Source: Rhodocyclus gracilis (GTDB lineage Bacteria > Pseudomonadota > Gammaproteobacteria > Burkholderiales > Rhodocyclaceae). Taken from it: 64,000 nucleotides of DNA. Of this stretch, positions 35,689 through 45,939 are shown in pieces. The DNA is taken from assembly GCF_009617575.1 (NCBI RefSeq), contig NZ_WIXJ01000001.1:372001-436000 (forward strand), given 5' to 3'. Numbering within the stretch: the stretch's first letter is position 1; every line of letters begins with the position of its first letter. The notes beneath the pieces are model-generated. The model was not told where the DNA came from and searched no databases. It saw nothing but the letters and a program-made list of their open reading frames with translations. The translations under genes were made by a program, and so were the position numbers.

Positions 35689-36915
35689 TCACTCCGCCTT
35701 ATCGAGGTCAAAGGTCTTGTGCAGGGTACGCACGGCGAGTTCGAGGTACTTTTCGTCGATGACGACCGAAATCTTGATTTCCGAGGTCGAAATCATCTTC
35801 AGATTGATGCCCTCTTCGGCCAGCGCGCGGAACATGCTGGAAGCGACGCCTGGATGCGAGCGCATGCCGACGCCAACCGCCGACACCTTACAGATGTGCT
35901 TGTCGCCAACGATCTCGCGTGCCCCGATGTGGCCCTTGACGGTTTCGAGCACGCCCAGCGTCTTGTTGTAATCGGCCCGATTGACGGTAAACGAGAAATC
36001 CGTCGTGCCGTCGCGACCGACGTTCTGGATGATCATGTCGATGTCGATATTGGCATCGGCCACGGGCCCGAGAATCTGGTAGGCGATACCCGGACGGTCG
36101 GGAACGCCAAGAACGGTCAGCTTGGCCTCGTCGCGGCTGAAGGCGATCCCGGAGATGATCGGTTGTTCCATGCGCTTGTCTTCCTCAACAGTAATCAGCG
36201 TGCCTTCGCCTTCGTCCTCGAAGCTCGACAGCACGCGCAGTTTGACCTTGTACTTACCGGCGAACTCGACCGAACGGATCTGCAGCACCTTCGAACCCAA
36301 GCTGGCCATTTCCAGCATTTCCTCGAAGGTGATGGTGTCGAGCTTGCGTGCCTCGGGAACGACGCGCGGGTCGGTCGTGTAGACGCCATCGACGTCGGTG
36401 TAGATCTGGCATTCGTCAGCACCAAGCGCTGCCGCCAGGGCGACGGCCGAAGTATCGGAGCCGCCACGCCCAAGCGTCGTGATGTTGCCGTCGGCGTCTG
36501 CGCCCTGAAAACCGGCAACGACCACGACGAAGCCCTGCTCCAGATCGGCGCGGATACGCGCATCGTCGATCTGCAGGATGCGCGCCTTGGAGAAGGTGCT
36601 GTCGGTAAGGACGCGCACCTGCGCACCGGTGTAACTTTTCGCCTTGAGGCCCTCGGCATGCATCGCCAGGGCCAGAAGGCCGATCGTTACCTGTTCGCCC
36701 GTCGAGGCAATGACGTCGAGCTCGCGCAGGTCTGGCTCGGCGGCAATCTCGCGCGCCAGACCGATCAAGCGGTTGGTTTCCCCGGACATCGCCGAAGGGA
36801 CAACGATGATGTCGTGACCTTGTGCCCTCCAGCGCGCGACGCGCTTGGCGACATTTTTGATCCGCTCCGTCGACCCCACCGACGTGCCACCAAACTTCTG
36901 CACTATCAGCGCCAT
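35689..36915 (-). CDS. lysC: Aspartokinase
   Basis: A 408-residue enzyme that phosphorylates aspartate at the head of Lys/Thr/Met synthesis. The kinase signature is ALIVQKFGGTSVGS at the N-terminus, with TLGRGGSDTSAVALAAAL in the catalytic domain. Two C-terminal ACT domains follow (LTVLGVPDRPGIAYQILGPV and CKVSAVGVGMRSHPGVAS), the usual site of lysine/threonine feedback. The ATG at 36915 was chosen over an upstream GTG by homology. The homoserine branch (hom) is encoded at 53200. Confidence 0.97.
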   Translation of the reverse strand: MALIVQKFGGTSVGSTERIKNVAKRVARWRAQGHDIIVVPSAMSGETNRLIGLAREIAAEPDLRELDVIASTGEQVTIGLLALAMHAEGLKAKSYTGAQVRVLTDSTFSKARILQIDDARIRADLEQGFVVVVAGFQGADADGNITTLGRGGSDTSAVALAAALGADECQIYTDVDGVYTTDPRVVPEARKLDTITFEEMLEMASLGSKVLQIRSVEFAGKYKVKLRVLSSFEDEGEGTLITVEEDKRMEQPIISGIAFSRDEAKLTVLGVPDRPGIAYQILGPVADANIDIDMIIQNVGRDGTTDFSFTVNRADYNKTLGVLETVKGHIGAREIVGDKHICKVSAVGVGMRSHPGVASSMFRALAEEGINLKMISTSEIKISVVIDEKYLELAVRTLHKTFDLDKAE

Positions 36916-37221
36916 TCCAGCCCTACTCCCGTCACGCACTAGGCGAATTAAAGGGCCGGAGTTTATCGCATCAGGGGCACAAATAACAGGCAACTCCGGT
37001 CAAACCCAGTGACGCAAAAAGTGCGTCAACGCGTTGCCGAAAATGCTCTTGGGGTGCATCGAAAAATCGTCGCCGTCATGCTCACAATGCCACTTGCAAT
37101 TCATTCGAATTGGATTATACTGCCGCACCTATGACTAAGGTCATATACCGATCACCTCCGGCAGATCAACGGAACACCCTCCGCCCAAGCGCCGGAAAGT
37201 CAACCGTTAGAAAGGAAAACT
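36916..37221 (+). promoter_or_regulatory. Regulatory region of the small HTH gene with two palindromes
   Basis: This 306-base gap has no gene. It holds a plus-strand promoter with -35 TTGCAA (37094-37099), a 16-base spacer and -10 TATACT (37116-37121). The palindrome CAATTC-ATTC-GAATTG (37097-37112) covers the -35 end and spacer. A second, TATGAC-TAAG-GTCATA (37130-37145), lies at the expected transcription start. Both are placed like operators for an autorepressor. Confidence 0.6.
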
Positions 37222-37527
37222 ATGAGCAACGTCAAGGCGTTGGAAAAGATCGAACCGCGTGAAATCCGGCGCAAGCTGGGTTTGAACCAACAGCAGTTCT
37301 GGTCGAAGATCGGCGTAACGCAAAGCGGTGGTTCGCGTTATGAAAGCGGCCGCAACATGCCCAAGCCTGTGCGCGAACTGTTGCGCCTAGTGCATGTTGA
37401 GCAAATCGACATCAACCGCGTCAAGCGCGAAGATCTCGATGTGGTCGAGTACCTGAAGGTAGAAGATCCGACGCTGCTGAAGACCCTCAAGAAGTCTGCC
37501 AAGGCCAAGTTCAAGAAGGCGGCCTAA
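37222..37527 (+). CDS. Small helix-turn-helix transcriptional regulator
   Basis: A 101-residue DNA-binding protein. An XRE-like HTH occupies about residues 13-60 (REIRRKLGLNQQQFWSKIGV, TQSGGSRYESGRNMPKPVRE), with a lysine-rich C-terminal tail. Similar short regulators are common in Betaproteobacteria, and their target genes are unknown. GAAAGGAAAA upstream of the ATG serves as ribosome binding site. Two palindromes in the promoter suggest self-control. Confidence 0.88.
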   Translation: MSNVKALEKIEPREIRRKLGLNQQQFWSKIGVTQSGGSRYESGRNMPKPVRELLRLVHVEQIDINRVKREDLDVVEYLKVEDPTLLKTLKKSAKAKFKKAA

Positions 37528-37543
37528 GCCTTGCCACCGGGCA

Positions 37544-38377
37544 TCAGGGGTTGGCGACAACCTCGATGCCCAGGGCTGCAATCTTCTGCGCAAAGGCGCT
37601 GAAAGACGCAGCCGACAGCGGCGAAAGCCGCGCTGCATCAGGCTGTTGCGAAGGGCGTGCCAGACCGTAGAGGTGCACGCCCTTTATTTTTGCCACTGCC
37701 TGCTGCACCCAAGCCAGATACGCTGCCTCCTCGTCGGCATCGGGCGCCTCGCCATCCATCGCAAACCAGCAAGTCTGCAGCCAGGTAGGTGCGAGTTCGG
37801 CGCAGTCGAGCAAGGCCGCATGCATCTGCGCCGGCGTCCGCCGCACGCGATTGACCTGCAAAACTCCCTGCGTTGTCGCCCGGTCAATCTTGAACCAGAC
37901 CTCGCCCTCTAGCTCACCAATTCGGGCAATTCCAGCCCGCACCGCCGGCCGATGCACCTGGCTGCCGTTCGTTATAAGCCTTAACCTCAAGGAATCGACC
38001 AGCCCCAGGTCGCCAAGAACGCTCGCCACGCCGACGACGGCGTCGGCAAACTCCGGCGCCGTCGTCGGCTCACCATCTCCCGAGAACGCCACGTCGACGA
38101 GGCGACGCGATTCCGCAGGAACGCAGCGCGCCATGAAATCGCCGTGCACGACATCGTGCAAGAACCCGCGTAACTCGCTCTCCAGACGCGGCAGATCGAG
38201 CGCGGGAGGCCCGCCACGCTGCAGGTTGGGTACTTGGCAATAGCGGCACGCCCAATTGCAGGCGGCGTTCGGATTCAGGTTGATGCCGACAGACACGCCG
38301 CCGGCGCGGCGCGACACGACAGGATAAACGTAGCGCAAACCGGCGCTGTCGCGGCGGTGATCAACGATGGTGAGCAT
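37544..38377 (-). CDS. Radical SAM protein of unknown substrate
   Basis: A 277-residue radical SAM protein. The cluster motif CNWACRYC (Cx3Cx2C) is preceded by SVGINLNPNAA, and the SAM-binding FSGDGEPTTAPEF follows. The N-terminus has a short beta-rich lead (LRYVYPVVSRRAGGVS). The family resembles archaeal/bacterial tRNA wybutosine-like or MoaA-like proteins only in general layout, and no function can be set. It is divergent from queD across about 110 bases, so a role near queuosine or another modified base is possible. The ATG at 38377 gives the best family start. Confidence 0.8.
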   Translation of the reverse strand: MLTIVDHRRDSAGLRYVYPVVSRRAGGVSVGINLNPNAACNWACRYCQVPNLQRGGPPALDLPRLESELRGFLHDVVHGDFMARCVPAESRRLVDVAFSGDGEPTTAPEFADAVVGVASVLGDLGLVDSLRLRLITNGSQVHRPAVRAGIARIGELEGEVWFKIDRATTQGVLQVNRVRRTPAQMHAALLDCAELAPTWLQTCWFAMDGEAPDADEEAAYLAWVQQAVAKIKGVHLYGLARPSQQPDAARLSPLSAASFSAFAQKIAALGIEVVANP

Positions 38378-38439
38378 GCAGACAGCCTCGTCAAAAGCCG
38401 GCATCCCACCACGCCGGCGGGGTGCCAAAGTGGCGATGA

Positions 38440-38445
38440 TATAAT
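38440..38445 (+). promoter_or_regulatory. Consensus -10 element upstream of queD
   Basis: TATAAT at 38440-38445, 43 bases before the queD ATG. No good -35 lies at the right distance, so the site is only a candidate. Confidence 0.4.
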
Positions 38446-38488
38446 CAGCCCCCGCTTAATGCCGTCCGTCCACGACCAAAATCACGAA

Positions 38489-38932
38489 ATGCTCATCACC
38501 CGCCGCCTCGAATTTGACGCTGGACACCGAATTCCCGACCACAAAAGCCAGTGCCGCAATCTGCACGGACACCGTTACGCCATCGAAATCACGCTTTCCG
38601 GCGAGGTCATCCAGCGCGATGGCGACGCCGCCAACGGCATGGTGATGGACTTTTCCGACGTCAAGGCGCTGGCAAAAGAACATCTGGTCGACGTGTGGGA
38701 CCACGCTTTTCTGGTCTATGCCGGCGACACGGTCGTGCGTCAGTTCCTCGAATCACTGCCCGCGCACAAAACCGTCATTCTCGACCGGCCACCAACCGCT
38801 GAAAACCTGGCGCAGGAAGCATTCCGCATCCTCGACCAGCGCTACCGCGACGTCTACGGCAACCACCTGTGCCTTGAACGCGTGCGCCTCTTCGAGACGC
38901 CGAACTGCTGGGCTGACGCGTTGCGCGCCTAA
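38489..38932 (+). CDS. queD: 6-carboxy-5,6,7,8-tetrahydropterin synthase
   Basis: A 147-residue T-fold enzyme of the queuosine pathway; E. coli QueD has 121. The zinc histidines and the catalytic cysteine lie in DAGHRIPDHKSQCRNLHGHR, and VWDHAFLVYAGD holds another conserved histidine. It converts 7,8-dihydroneopterin triphosphate to 6-carboxytetrahydropterin. The ATG at 38489 fits the family; the frame continues upstream over the divergent gene without meaning. No queE or queC is visible. Confidence 0.93.
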   Translation: MLITRRLEFDAGHRIPDHKSQCRNLHGHRYAIEITLSGEVIQRDGDAANGMVMDFSDVKALAKEHLVDVWDHAFLVYAGDTVVRQFLESLPAHKTVILDRPPTAENLAQEAFRILDQRYRDVYGNHLCLERVRLFETPNCWADALRA

Positions 38933-39070
38933 GCGCCTAGCTGCAACGCCCGCGCCAAGGCGACGCGGCACCGCCTGACGCTTCGGGCGGACATAAGCGA
39001 GCCCCTCTGCCACCAACCGCGCCGTGCGCCGTCGATCGTCGCGCAGGCGCGGGCAACGGCCCCGCCCGCA

Positions 39071-40309
39071 TCAGACCGCCGCCGGTTTTTCCCTATACAT
39101 ACGATCGCGTTTCGCCAGCGTCGGGAAAAGGCGTAACCACGCCACGGCGATAATGACAGTGCCGACGCCGCCGCTGACGACCGAGCCGACCGGCCCCAAC
39201 AGCGCCGCTGTCGCGCCCGACTCGAATTCACCGAGCTGATTCGAAGCACCGATGAATATCGAATTGACGGCCGAAACGCGCCCGCGAATGGCGTCGGGCG
39301 TCTCCAGCTGCATCAAGGTCTGCCGCATGACGACGCTGATGTTGTCCGCGGCTCCGGTCACGACCAGCGCCAGCAAGGAGAGCACAAAATGCTCCGACAA
39401 ACCAAAGACCACCGTCGCGACGCCAAATAGCGCCACCGCCGCCAGCAAACGCGGCCCGACACGCCGCTCCATCGGCCAGCGCAATAGCACCAGCGAAATC
39501 GCTAACGCCCCCACCGCCGGCGCCGCACGCAGCAAGCCCAGCCCCTCTGGGCCGACGTGCAGAATGTCGCGCGCGTAAATCGGCAGCAGGGCCGTGGCGC
39601 CGCCGAGCAGCACGGCAAAGAGATCGAGCGAGGTGGCGCCGAGCAGCAACTTGTTTTGCCAGACGAAAACGACGCCGGCAAACAGATTCGTGAGGTCGAT
39701 TTGCTCGGTCGACGCCACATGTCGATGTCGCACCAGCAGCATCAGCACAAAGGCCAGCAGCAGTAGCACGGCGCAGGCCACGTAGACCCGGTCCGCGCCC
39801 AGCGCATACAGCACGCCCCCCAGCGCCGGCCCGCCAATGATCGCCGCCTGCATGCCGCTGGAACTGAGCGTCACGGCCCGCTCGATCAGCGTCGCGGGCA
39901 CCAGCAAAGGAATCAACGCCTGTTGCGCCGGCATCTGGAAGGCACGTGCCATACCCAGCACGACGGACAAACCCAGAATCAACCCACGCGTCAGGAAACC
40001 CACTTCCGTCGCCGCCAGGAGCAGCCCGGATACCAGCGCTTGCGCCAGCAGGCAGGCAGCAAAAATGCGGTTGCGCCGCAAACGGTCGGCGACAAAGCCG
40101 GCCGGCAGAGTCAGCAGCAGGGCGGGAACGAACTGAAAGAGTCCCACCAGTCCAAGATCCCACGCACTGCCGGTGAGGTCGTACATCTGCCAGGCAACCG
40201 CCACCATCAGCATCTGGTTCGCGGTCGTACCCGCCAGCCGGGCCAGCCAGAAACGAATGAACTGAGGATGCGCGAGGAGATCGGCGAGGCGCGTGGTCGG
40301 TGTCGGCAT
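39071..40309 (-). CDS. MFS transporter, EntS-like
   Basis: A 412-residue inner-membrane transporter with 12 predicted helices. The loop 2-3 motif is AGFVADRLRRNRIF (MFS motif A variant GxxxDRxxRR). Homology in style is to the MFS_3/EntS group that exports enterobactin and other small molecules; the substrate is unknown here. It starts with MPTPTTRLADLLAHPQFIRF. The neighbouring genes give no hint of the substrate. Confidence 0.87.
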   Translation of the reverse strand: MPTPTTRLADLLAHPQFIRFWLARLAGTTANQMLMVAVAWQMYDLTGSAWDLGLVGLFQFVPALLLTLPAGFVADRLRRNRIFAACLLAQALVSGLLLAATEVGFLTRGLILGLSVVLGMARAFQMPAQQALIPLLVPATLIERAVTLSSSGMQAAIIGGPALGGVLYALGADRVYVACAVLLLLAFVLMLLVRHRHVASTEQIDLTNLFAGVVFVWQNKLLLGATSLDLFAVLLGGATALLPIYARDILHVGPEGLGLLRAAPAVGALAISLVLLRWPMERRVGPRLLAAVALFGVATVVFGLSEHFVLSLLALVVTGAADNISVVMRQTLMQLETPDAIRGRVSAVNSIFIGASNQLGEFESGATAALLGPVGSVVSGGVGTVIIAVAWLRLFPTLAKRDRMYREKPAAV

Positions 40310-40397
40310 TGAGCAGCTTGGAGTGATGACTCCGCCTGCGGTTCAAACCGACGGCGGAATCACATGCGCCAGACAGCGCGCAGCGGCGCGAAATATC

Positions 40398-40485
40398 TGG
40401 CGGAAGCGGTGAGATTCGAACTCACGAACGGTTGCCCGTTGCCGGTTTTCAAGACCGGTGCAATCGACCACTCTGCCACGCTTCC
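40398..40485 (-). tRNA. tRNA-Ser (anticodon UGA)
   Basis: The minus-strand cloverleaf of 88 bases including CCA has acceptor GGAAGCG/CGCTTCC, anticodon loop CT-TGA-AA, long variable arm and T-loop GTTCGAATC. It reads UCA and other UCN codons. Confidence 0.95.
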
Positions 40486-40614
40486 GGATGTTGCCTGCGC
40501 CGCGACGGCGCGAATGATAGCACGCGATTCTGGCGACTCCGCCTGTGCCCGCTGCGTTCGGGGCGCCCCGGTTAACTGACGACCGCCACAGGCCAAGAGC
40601 ACACCCCGGAAGGC

Positions 40615-41523
40615 TCAACCGGGGAATTCAGGCCCTTGCACCAGCAGCTTGCCAGAACGCCCCGGCACCTCGTCGAAACACACGGCGTGGCGCGGCAGGC
40701 GTTTCAGGTCGAGGCTCGCCGCCATGTCAGCCATCGATACCAGAGAGAAACCTTGCTCCTTCCAGCCTTCGAGCAAGCGCTCGAACTGTGGCAGCAAACG
40801 CATTCCTTCCAGTTCTGCATGCAGGGTGAACACCTGATCGCCCGACTGTCCATCAGTCAGCGCCAGCAGATGATCGGCGACGGAATCCGCCGTGATGTCG
40901 TCGACACCGATCAACTCATCGAGCGTCGGCAGCGTCGTCGGCAACTGCGGACAGGCGACGATCTCGCCATCGATAACCGGGATGAACGGGTGCGTGCCCC
41001 GGCAATCCGAACTGATGGCAAAGCCCAGACGCTGCGTCAGGCGCAACGCATGGCGGTTCATTTGCCAGCCGGCCGCGCCGTGCACGCGCGGCGCTTCGCC
41101 AAAAATCTCGGTGAAGCGCGCCACCGCCCGCGTCATCTCCGTTTCCACCCACGCATTGTCGGCACCGACCACGCCATCCTGCCAGCGCACGTGGTCCCAA
41201 CAATGCACGCCCACCTCGAAACCGGCATCGCGCACGACGCGCAGCGTGCTGCCGCAACGGCGTCCGATATTCGGCCCCGGCAGAACAACGCCGTACATCA
41301 GGGTAAGCAGTCCGTAGTGCTCCAACACCGAAGTGCGCTTCACCTTCTTCATGAAGCCCGGCCGGAAGGCGCGGCGGATGGCGCGACCGGTGTGATCCGG
41401 CCCCAGCGAAAAGAGGAAGGTGGCGCCGGCTTGCTGGCGAGTCAGCAGATCAACCAGCGCAGGAACGCCGCGCAGGGTGCCGCGATAAGTGTCGACGTCA
41501 ATCTTGAGGGCAAGGCGTTTCAT
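40615..41523 (-). CDS. arnD: 4-deoxy-4-formamido-L-arabinose-phosphoundecaprenol deformylase (ArnD)
   Basis: A 302-residue polysaccharide-deacetylase-fold enzyme that removes the formyl group from Ara4FN on undecaprenyl phosphate. The N-terminus LALKIDVDTYRGTLRGVP is diagnostic of ArnD, with VGVHCWDHVRWQD holding metal-ligand histidines and TLHAELEGM near the C-terminus. The ATG at 41523 is used. It is on the same strand as the rest of the arn genes but separated from them by the ALDH/ADH pair and a terminator, so it is probably expressed separately. Confidence 0.95.
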   Translation of the reverse strand: MKRLALKIDVDTYRGTLRGVPALVDLLTRQQAGATFLFSLGPDHTGRAIRRAFRPGFMKKVKRTSVLEHYGLLTLMYGVVLPGPNIGRRCGSTLRVVRDAGFEVGVHCWDHVRWQDGVVGADNAWVETEMTRAVARFTEIFGEAPRVHGAAGWQMNRHALRLTQRLGFAISSDCRGTHPFIPVIDGEIVACPQLPTTLPTLDELIGVDDITADSVADHLLALTDGQSGDQVFTLHAELEGMRLLPQFERLLEGWKEQGFSLVSMADMAASLDLKRLPRHAVCFDEVPGRSGKLLVQGPEFPG

Positions 41524-41953
41524 GGGCGGAACGTAGCAAAGGGCAAGGACGCAACGAGGTCGATCACCGGGATTAACGCGCCCCGGCAAGAGCGACACAG
41601 CGGACGGGCGCCAGACTCGCCCCCCGGGAACGGGGCGGCGACAGGAAGGCGCGCATTATAGCGCGGCGATTCACCAAGCTCGGTGCGCTGCGCGTCGACC
41701 ACCGCATCACCCGCCGTACCCAACGGCACGCCATGCACGCTGTCGCATTACGCGACAGCCGTCACAGAACGAGACAGCGGCGGACGCCTCCACGCCCACC
41801 GCCAGCGCCATGGAACGCCGCAACAACAGTGACTTAACGCTCCCTTCAGGTGTGGCACAGATATTGATATGAGCAACAGGCGACGCTGGCTGAGCGCCAT
41901 TTGCAACCCTCGTCGCGAGCAATCCCCACATCACAATAATGAAGGAGACAGAA
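41524..41953 (+). promoter_or_regulatory. Upstream region of the dehydrogenase pair with sigma54-like promoter and UAS-like palindrome
   Basis: No gene is seen in these 430 bases. GCTGTCGC-ATTAC-GCGACAGC (41739-41759) is a perfect 8-bp-arm palindrome, with half-site-like GACAG copies up to 41780. About 95 bases further, TGGCAC-AGATA-TTGAT (41853-41868) fits a -24/-12 promoter apart from GA in place of GC at -12. AAGGAG at 41942-41947 precedes the ATG at 41954. This spacing suits activation by an enhancer-binding protein such as AcoR, which is inference. Confidence 0.5.
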
Positions 41954-43474
<1,521 letters not shown>

Positions 43475-43544
43475 TCCGTCCGCACGAACCGGGCGACGGG
43501 GGGGCGTCTGACCGTCCGTCGCCACACTTTCTGGAGCACAGATC

Positions 43545-44696
43545 ATGAGCAAGAGCACGTTTTTCATGCCCGGCGAAAACCTGATGGGCGCGGGCTGCCT
43601 CGCCGACGCTGTCGCCATCGTCCAGCGCAAGGGTTTCCGGCGCGCGCTGATCGTCACCGACGCGCCACTGGTGCGTCTCGGTATCGTCGCCCGCGTCGTC
43701 AGCCTGCTCGACGCCGCGGGTATCGCCTCCTGCGTTTTTGACGGCACGCACCCCAACCCGACCACGGCCAACGTTCGCGACGGGCTGGCGCTACTACGCG
43801 CGCAAGACTCCGACGTCGTCATCTCGCTCGGCGGCGGCTCGCCGCACGATTGCGCGAAGGGCATCGCCCTCTGCGCGACCAATGGCGGTGACATTGCCGA
43901 CTACGAGGGCGTCGACCGTTCGGCCAAGCCACAACTGCCGCTGGTGGCAATCAACACGACCGCCGGCACCGCCAGCGAGATGACGCGCTTTTGCATCATC
44001 ACCGACGAGGTGCGGCACATCAAAATGGCAATCGTCGACCGCCACACGACCTCGATCCTGTCGGTGAACGATCCCGAGCTGATGGCTGGCATGCCGAAAG
44101 GTCTGACGGCGGCCACCGGCATCGACGCGCTCACGCACGCCGTCGAGGCCTACGTGTCGACCGCCGCGACGCCGATCACCGACGCCTGTGCGTTGAAGGC
44201 CATCGAGCTGATCGCCAGCCATCTGCGCCGCGCCGTCGCCGACGGCGACGACATGCACGCACGCGGGCAAATGGCGTACGCGCAGTTTCTCGCCGGTATG
44301 GCCTTCAACAACGCCTCACTCGGCTACGTGCACGCCATGGCGCACCAGTTGGGCGGCTACTACGACCTGCCGCACGGCGTCTGCAATGCTGTCCTGCTGC
44401 CGCACGTGCAGGCGTTCAATGCGCCGTCGGTCGCGCCGCGTCTGGCCGAGGTCGCCCGCGCGCTCGGCGTCGACACCGCCGAAATGGATGTGCATGCGGC
44501 AGCGCAAGCTGCCATCGCAGCGATCCGGCAACTCAGCGCCGACGTCGATATTCCGCCGACGCTCAGCGCGCTGGGCGCCCGCCACGAAGACATCCCGACG
44601 CTCGCCGCCAATGCCCTGAAAGACGCCTGCGGTCTGACCAACCCGCGACGCGCCGAGCAGAGCGAACTGGAGGAGATCTTCGCCGCCGCCATGTAA
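43545..44696 (+). CDS. Iron-containing alcohol dehydrogenase
   Basis: A 383-residue group III alcohol dehydrogenase. The NAD motif [14 protein letters not shown] is present. Predicted iron ligands are D194 and H198 ([12 protein letters not shown]), and H263 and H277 ([16 protein letters not shown]). It resembles YiaY/EutG-type ethanol dehydrogenases. GGAG lies upstream of the ATG, and a strong terminator follows at 44759-44802. It is presumably cotranscribed with the aldehyde dehydrogenase. Confidence 0.94.
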   Translation: MSKSTFFMPGENLMGAGCLADAVAIVQRKGFRRALIVTDAPLVRLGIVARVVSLLDAAGIASCVFDGTHPNPTTANVRDGLALLRAQDSDVVISLGGGSPHDCAKGIALCATNGGDIADYEGVDRSAKPQLPLVAINTTAGTASEMTRFCIITDEVRHIKMAIVDRHTTSILSVNDPELMAGMPKGLTAATGIDALTHAVEAYVSTAATPITDACALKAIELIASHLRRAVADGDDMHARGQMAYAQFLAGMAFNNASLGYVHAMAHQLGGYYDLPHGVCNAVLLPHVQAFNAPSVAPRLAEVARALGVDTAEMDVHAAAQAAIAAIRQLSADVDIPPTLSALGARHEDIPTLAANALKDACGLTNPRRAEQSELEEIFAAAM

Positions 44697-44758
44697 GCCC
44701 CACACGGCCTCGCCCGCCGACGCCGCGGGTGAAGCCGCGTGTCGGCACTACGCGCAAT

Positions 44759-44802
44759 AAAAACGGGCGGCACGCCAAACGCGTGTCGCCCGTTTCTGTT
44801 TT
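44759..44802 (+). terminator. Terminator after the alcohol dehydrogenase gene
   Basis: A 13-bp stem AAACGGGCGGCAC (44761-44773) and GTGTCGCCCGTTT (44783-44795), with one G-T pair and a 9-base loop, is followed by CTGTTTTG. It faces the end of the convergent decarboxylase gene at 44881 and may act both ways. Confidence 0.75.
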
Positions 44803-44880
44803 GCCCGGCTAGCGTCGGCCCCGCCACGCAACGGGCCAACCCGCCAGCGCAGCGCGGCTAGTGGGCGAGTCTTATCACCC

Positions 44881-45924
44881 TCAGTCGACCAGCCGACGCG
44901 CCTCGGCAACATCGCCGCGATAGGCTTCGAAGATGTGCTTGAGCGCCGTCTTCATATCCACCTGCGGCGCCCAGTCCAGATCGCTCATCGTATTGGCGAT
45001 CTTCGGCACGCGGTGCTGGGTGTCCTGATAGCCCTTGCCGTAGTACTCACCGGAGGTCGTTTCGACCGTTTTCACCTGCGCCGCCGTCTCGGCGTATTCC
45101 GGATACTGCGCGGCGAGTTCGAGCATCATCGTCGCCAGATCGCGCACCGAGAAGTTGTTCTTCGGGTTGCCGATGTTGTAGATCTTGCCGCTGGCGACGC
45201 CGTCCTTGTTGTCGATGATCTTCATCAGCGCGTCGATGCCGTCCGACACGTAGGTGAAGGCGCGCTTCTGGCTGCCACCATCGACCAGCTTGATCGGTTC
45301 GCCACGCACGATGTGGCCGAGGAACTGCGTGATCACGCGCGACGAACCTTCCTTCGGCGTGTAGATCGAGTCGAGGCCCGGGCCGATCCAGTTGAACGGA
45401 CGGAACAGCGTGTATTCGAGCCCTTCCTGCTGGCCGTAGGCGTGGATCACGCGGTCCATCATCTGCTTGGCACAGCTGTAGATCCAGCGCGGCTTGTTGA
45501 TCGGGCCGAGGATCAGCTCGGAGTTTTCCGGATCGAATTCGGCGTCGCGGCACATGCCGTACACCTCGGAGGTGGACGGGAAGATCACGCGCTTCTTGTA
45601 CTTCACCGCCTGGCGGATGATCGGCAGGTTGGCCTCGAAGTCGAGTTCGAAGACGCGCAGCGGCTCCTTGACGTAGGTTGCCGGCGTCGCGATCGCCACC
45701 AGCGGCAGGATCACGTCACATTTGCGCACGTGATACTCGATCCACTCCTTGTTGATGGTGATGTCGCCTTCGAAGAAGTTGAAGCGCGGATGCTCGAGCA
45801 GGTCGGCGACGCGCTCGCGGTTCATGTCCATGCCATAGACTTCCCAATCGGTCGTCTCGATGATGCGCTTGGAAAGGTGGTGGCCGATAAAACCGTTAAC
45901 ACCGAGAATCAGGACTTTTTTCAT
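44881..45924 (-). CDS. UDP-glucuronate decarboxylase, ArnA C-terminal-domain type
   Basis: A 347-residue NAD-dependent short-chain epimerase/dehydratase that oxidatively decarboxylates UDP-glucuronate to UDP-4-keto-pentose. The NAD site is LILGVNGFIGHHL, the catalytic tyrosine and lysine lie in IYSCAKQMMD, and SEVYGMCRD is conserved. In E. coli this activity is the C-terminal half of ArnA; here it is a separate gene, 15 bases after the formyltransferase. The two could work as a complex. Confidence 0.93.
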   Translation of the reverse strand: MKKVLILGVNGFIGHHLSKRIIETTDWEVYGMDMNRERVADLLEHPRFNFFEGDITINKEWIEYHVRKCDVILPLVAIATPATYVKEPLRVFELDFEANLPIIRQAVKYKKRVIFPSTSEVYGMCRDAEFDPENSELILGPINKPRWIYSCAKQMMDRVIHAYGQQEGLEYTLFRPFNWIGPGLDSIYTPKEGSSRVITQFLGHIVRGEPIKLVDGGSQKRAFTYVSDGIDALMKIIDNKDGVASGKIYNIGNPKNNFSVRDLATMMLELAAQYPEYAETAAQVKTVETTSGEYYGKGYQDTQHRVPKIANTMSDLDWAPQVDMKTALKHIFEAYRGDVAEARRLVD

Positions 45925-45939
45925 GGTCGTTCCAGAAGG

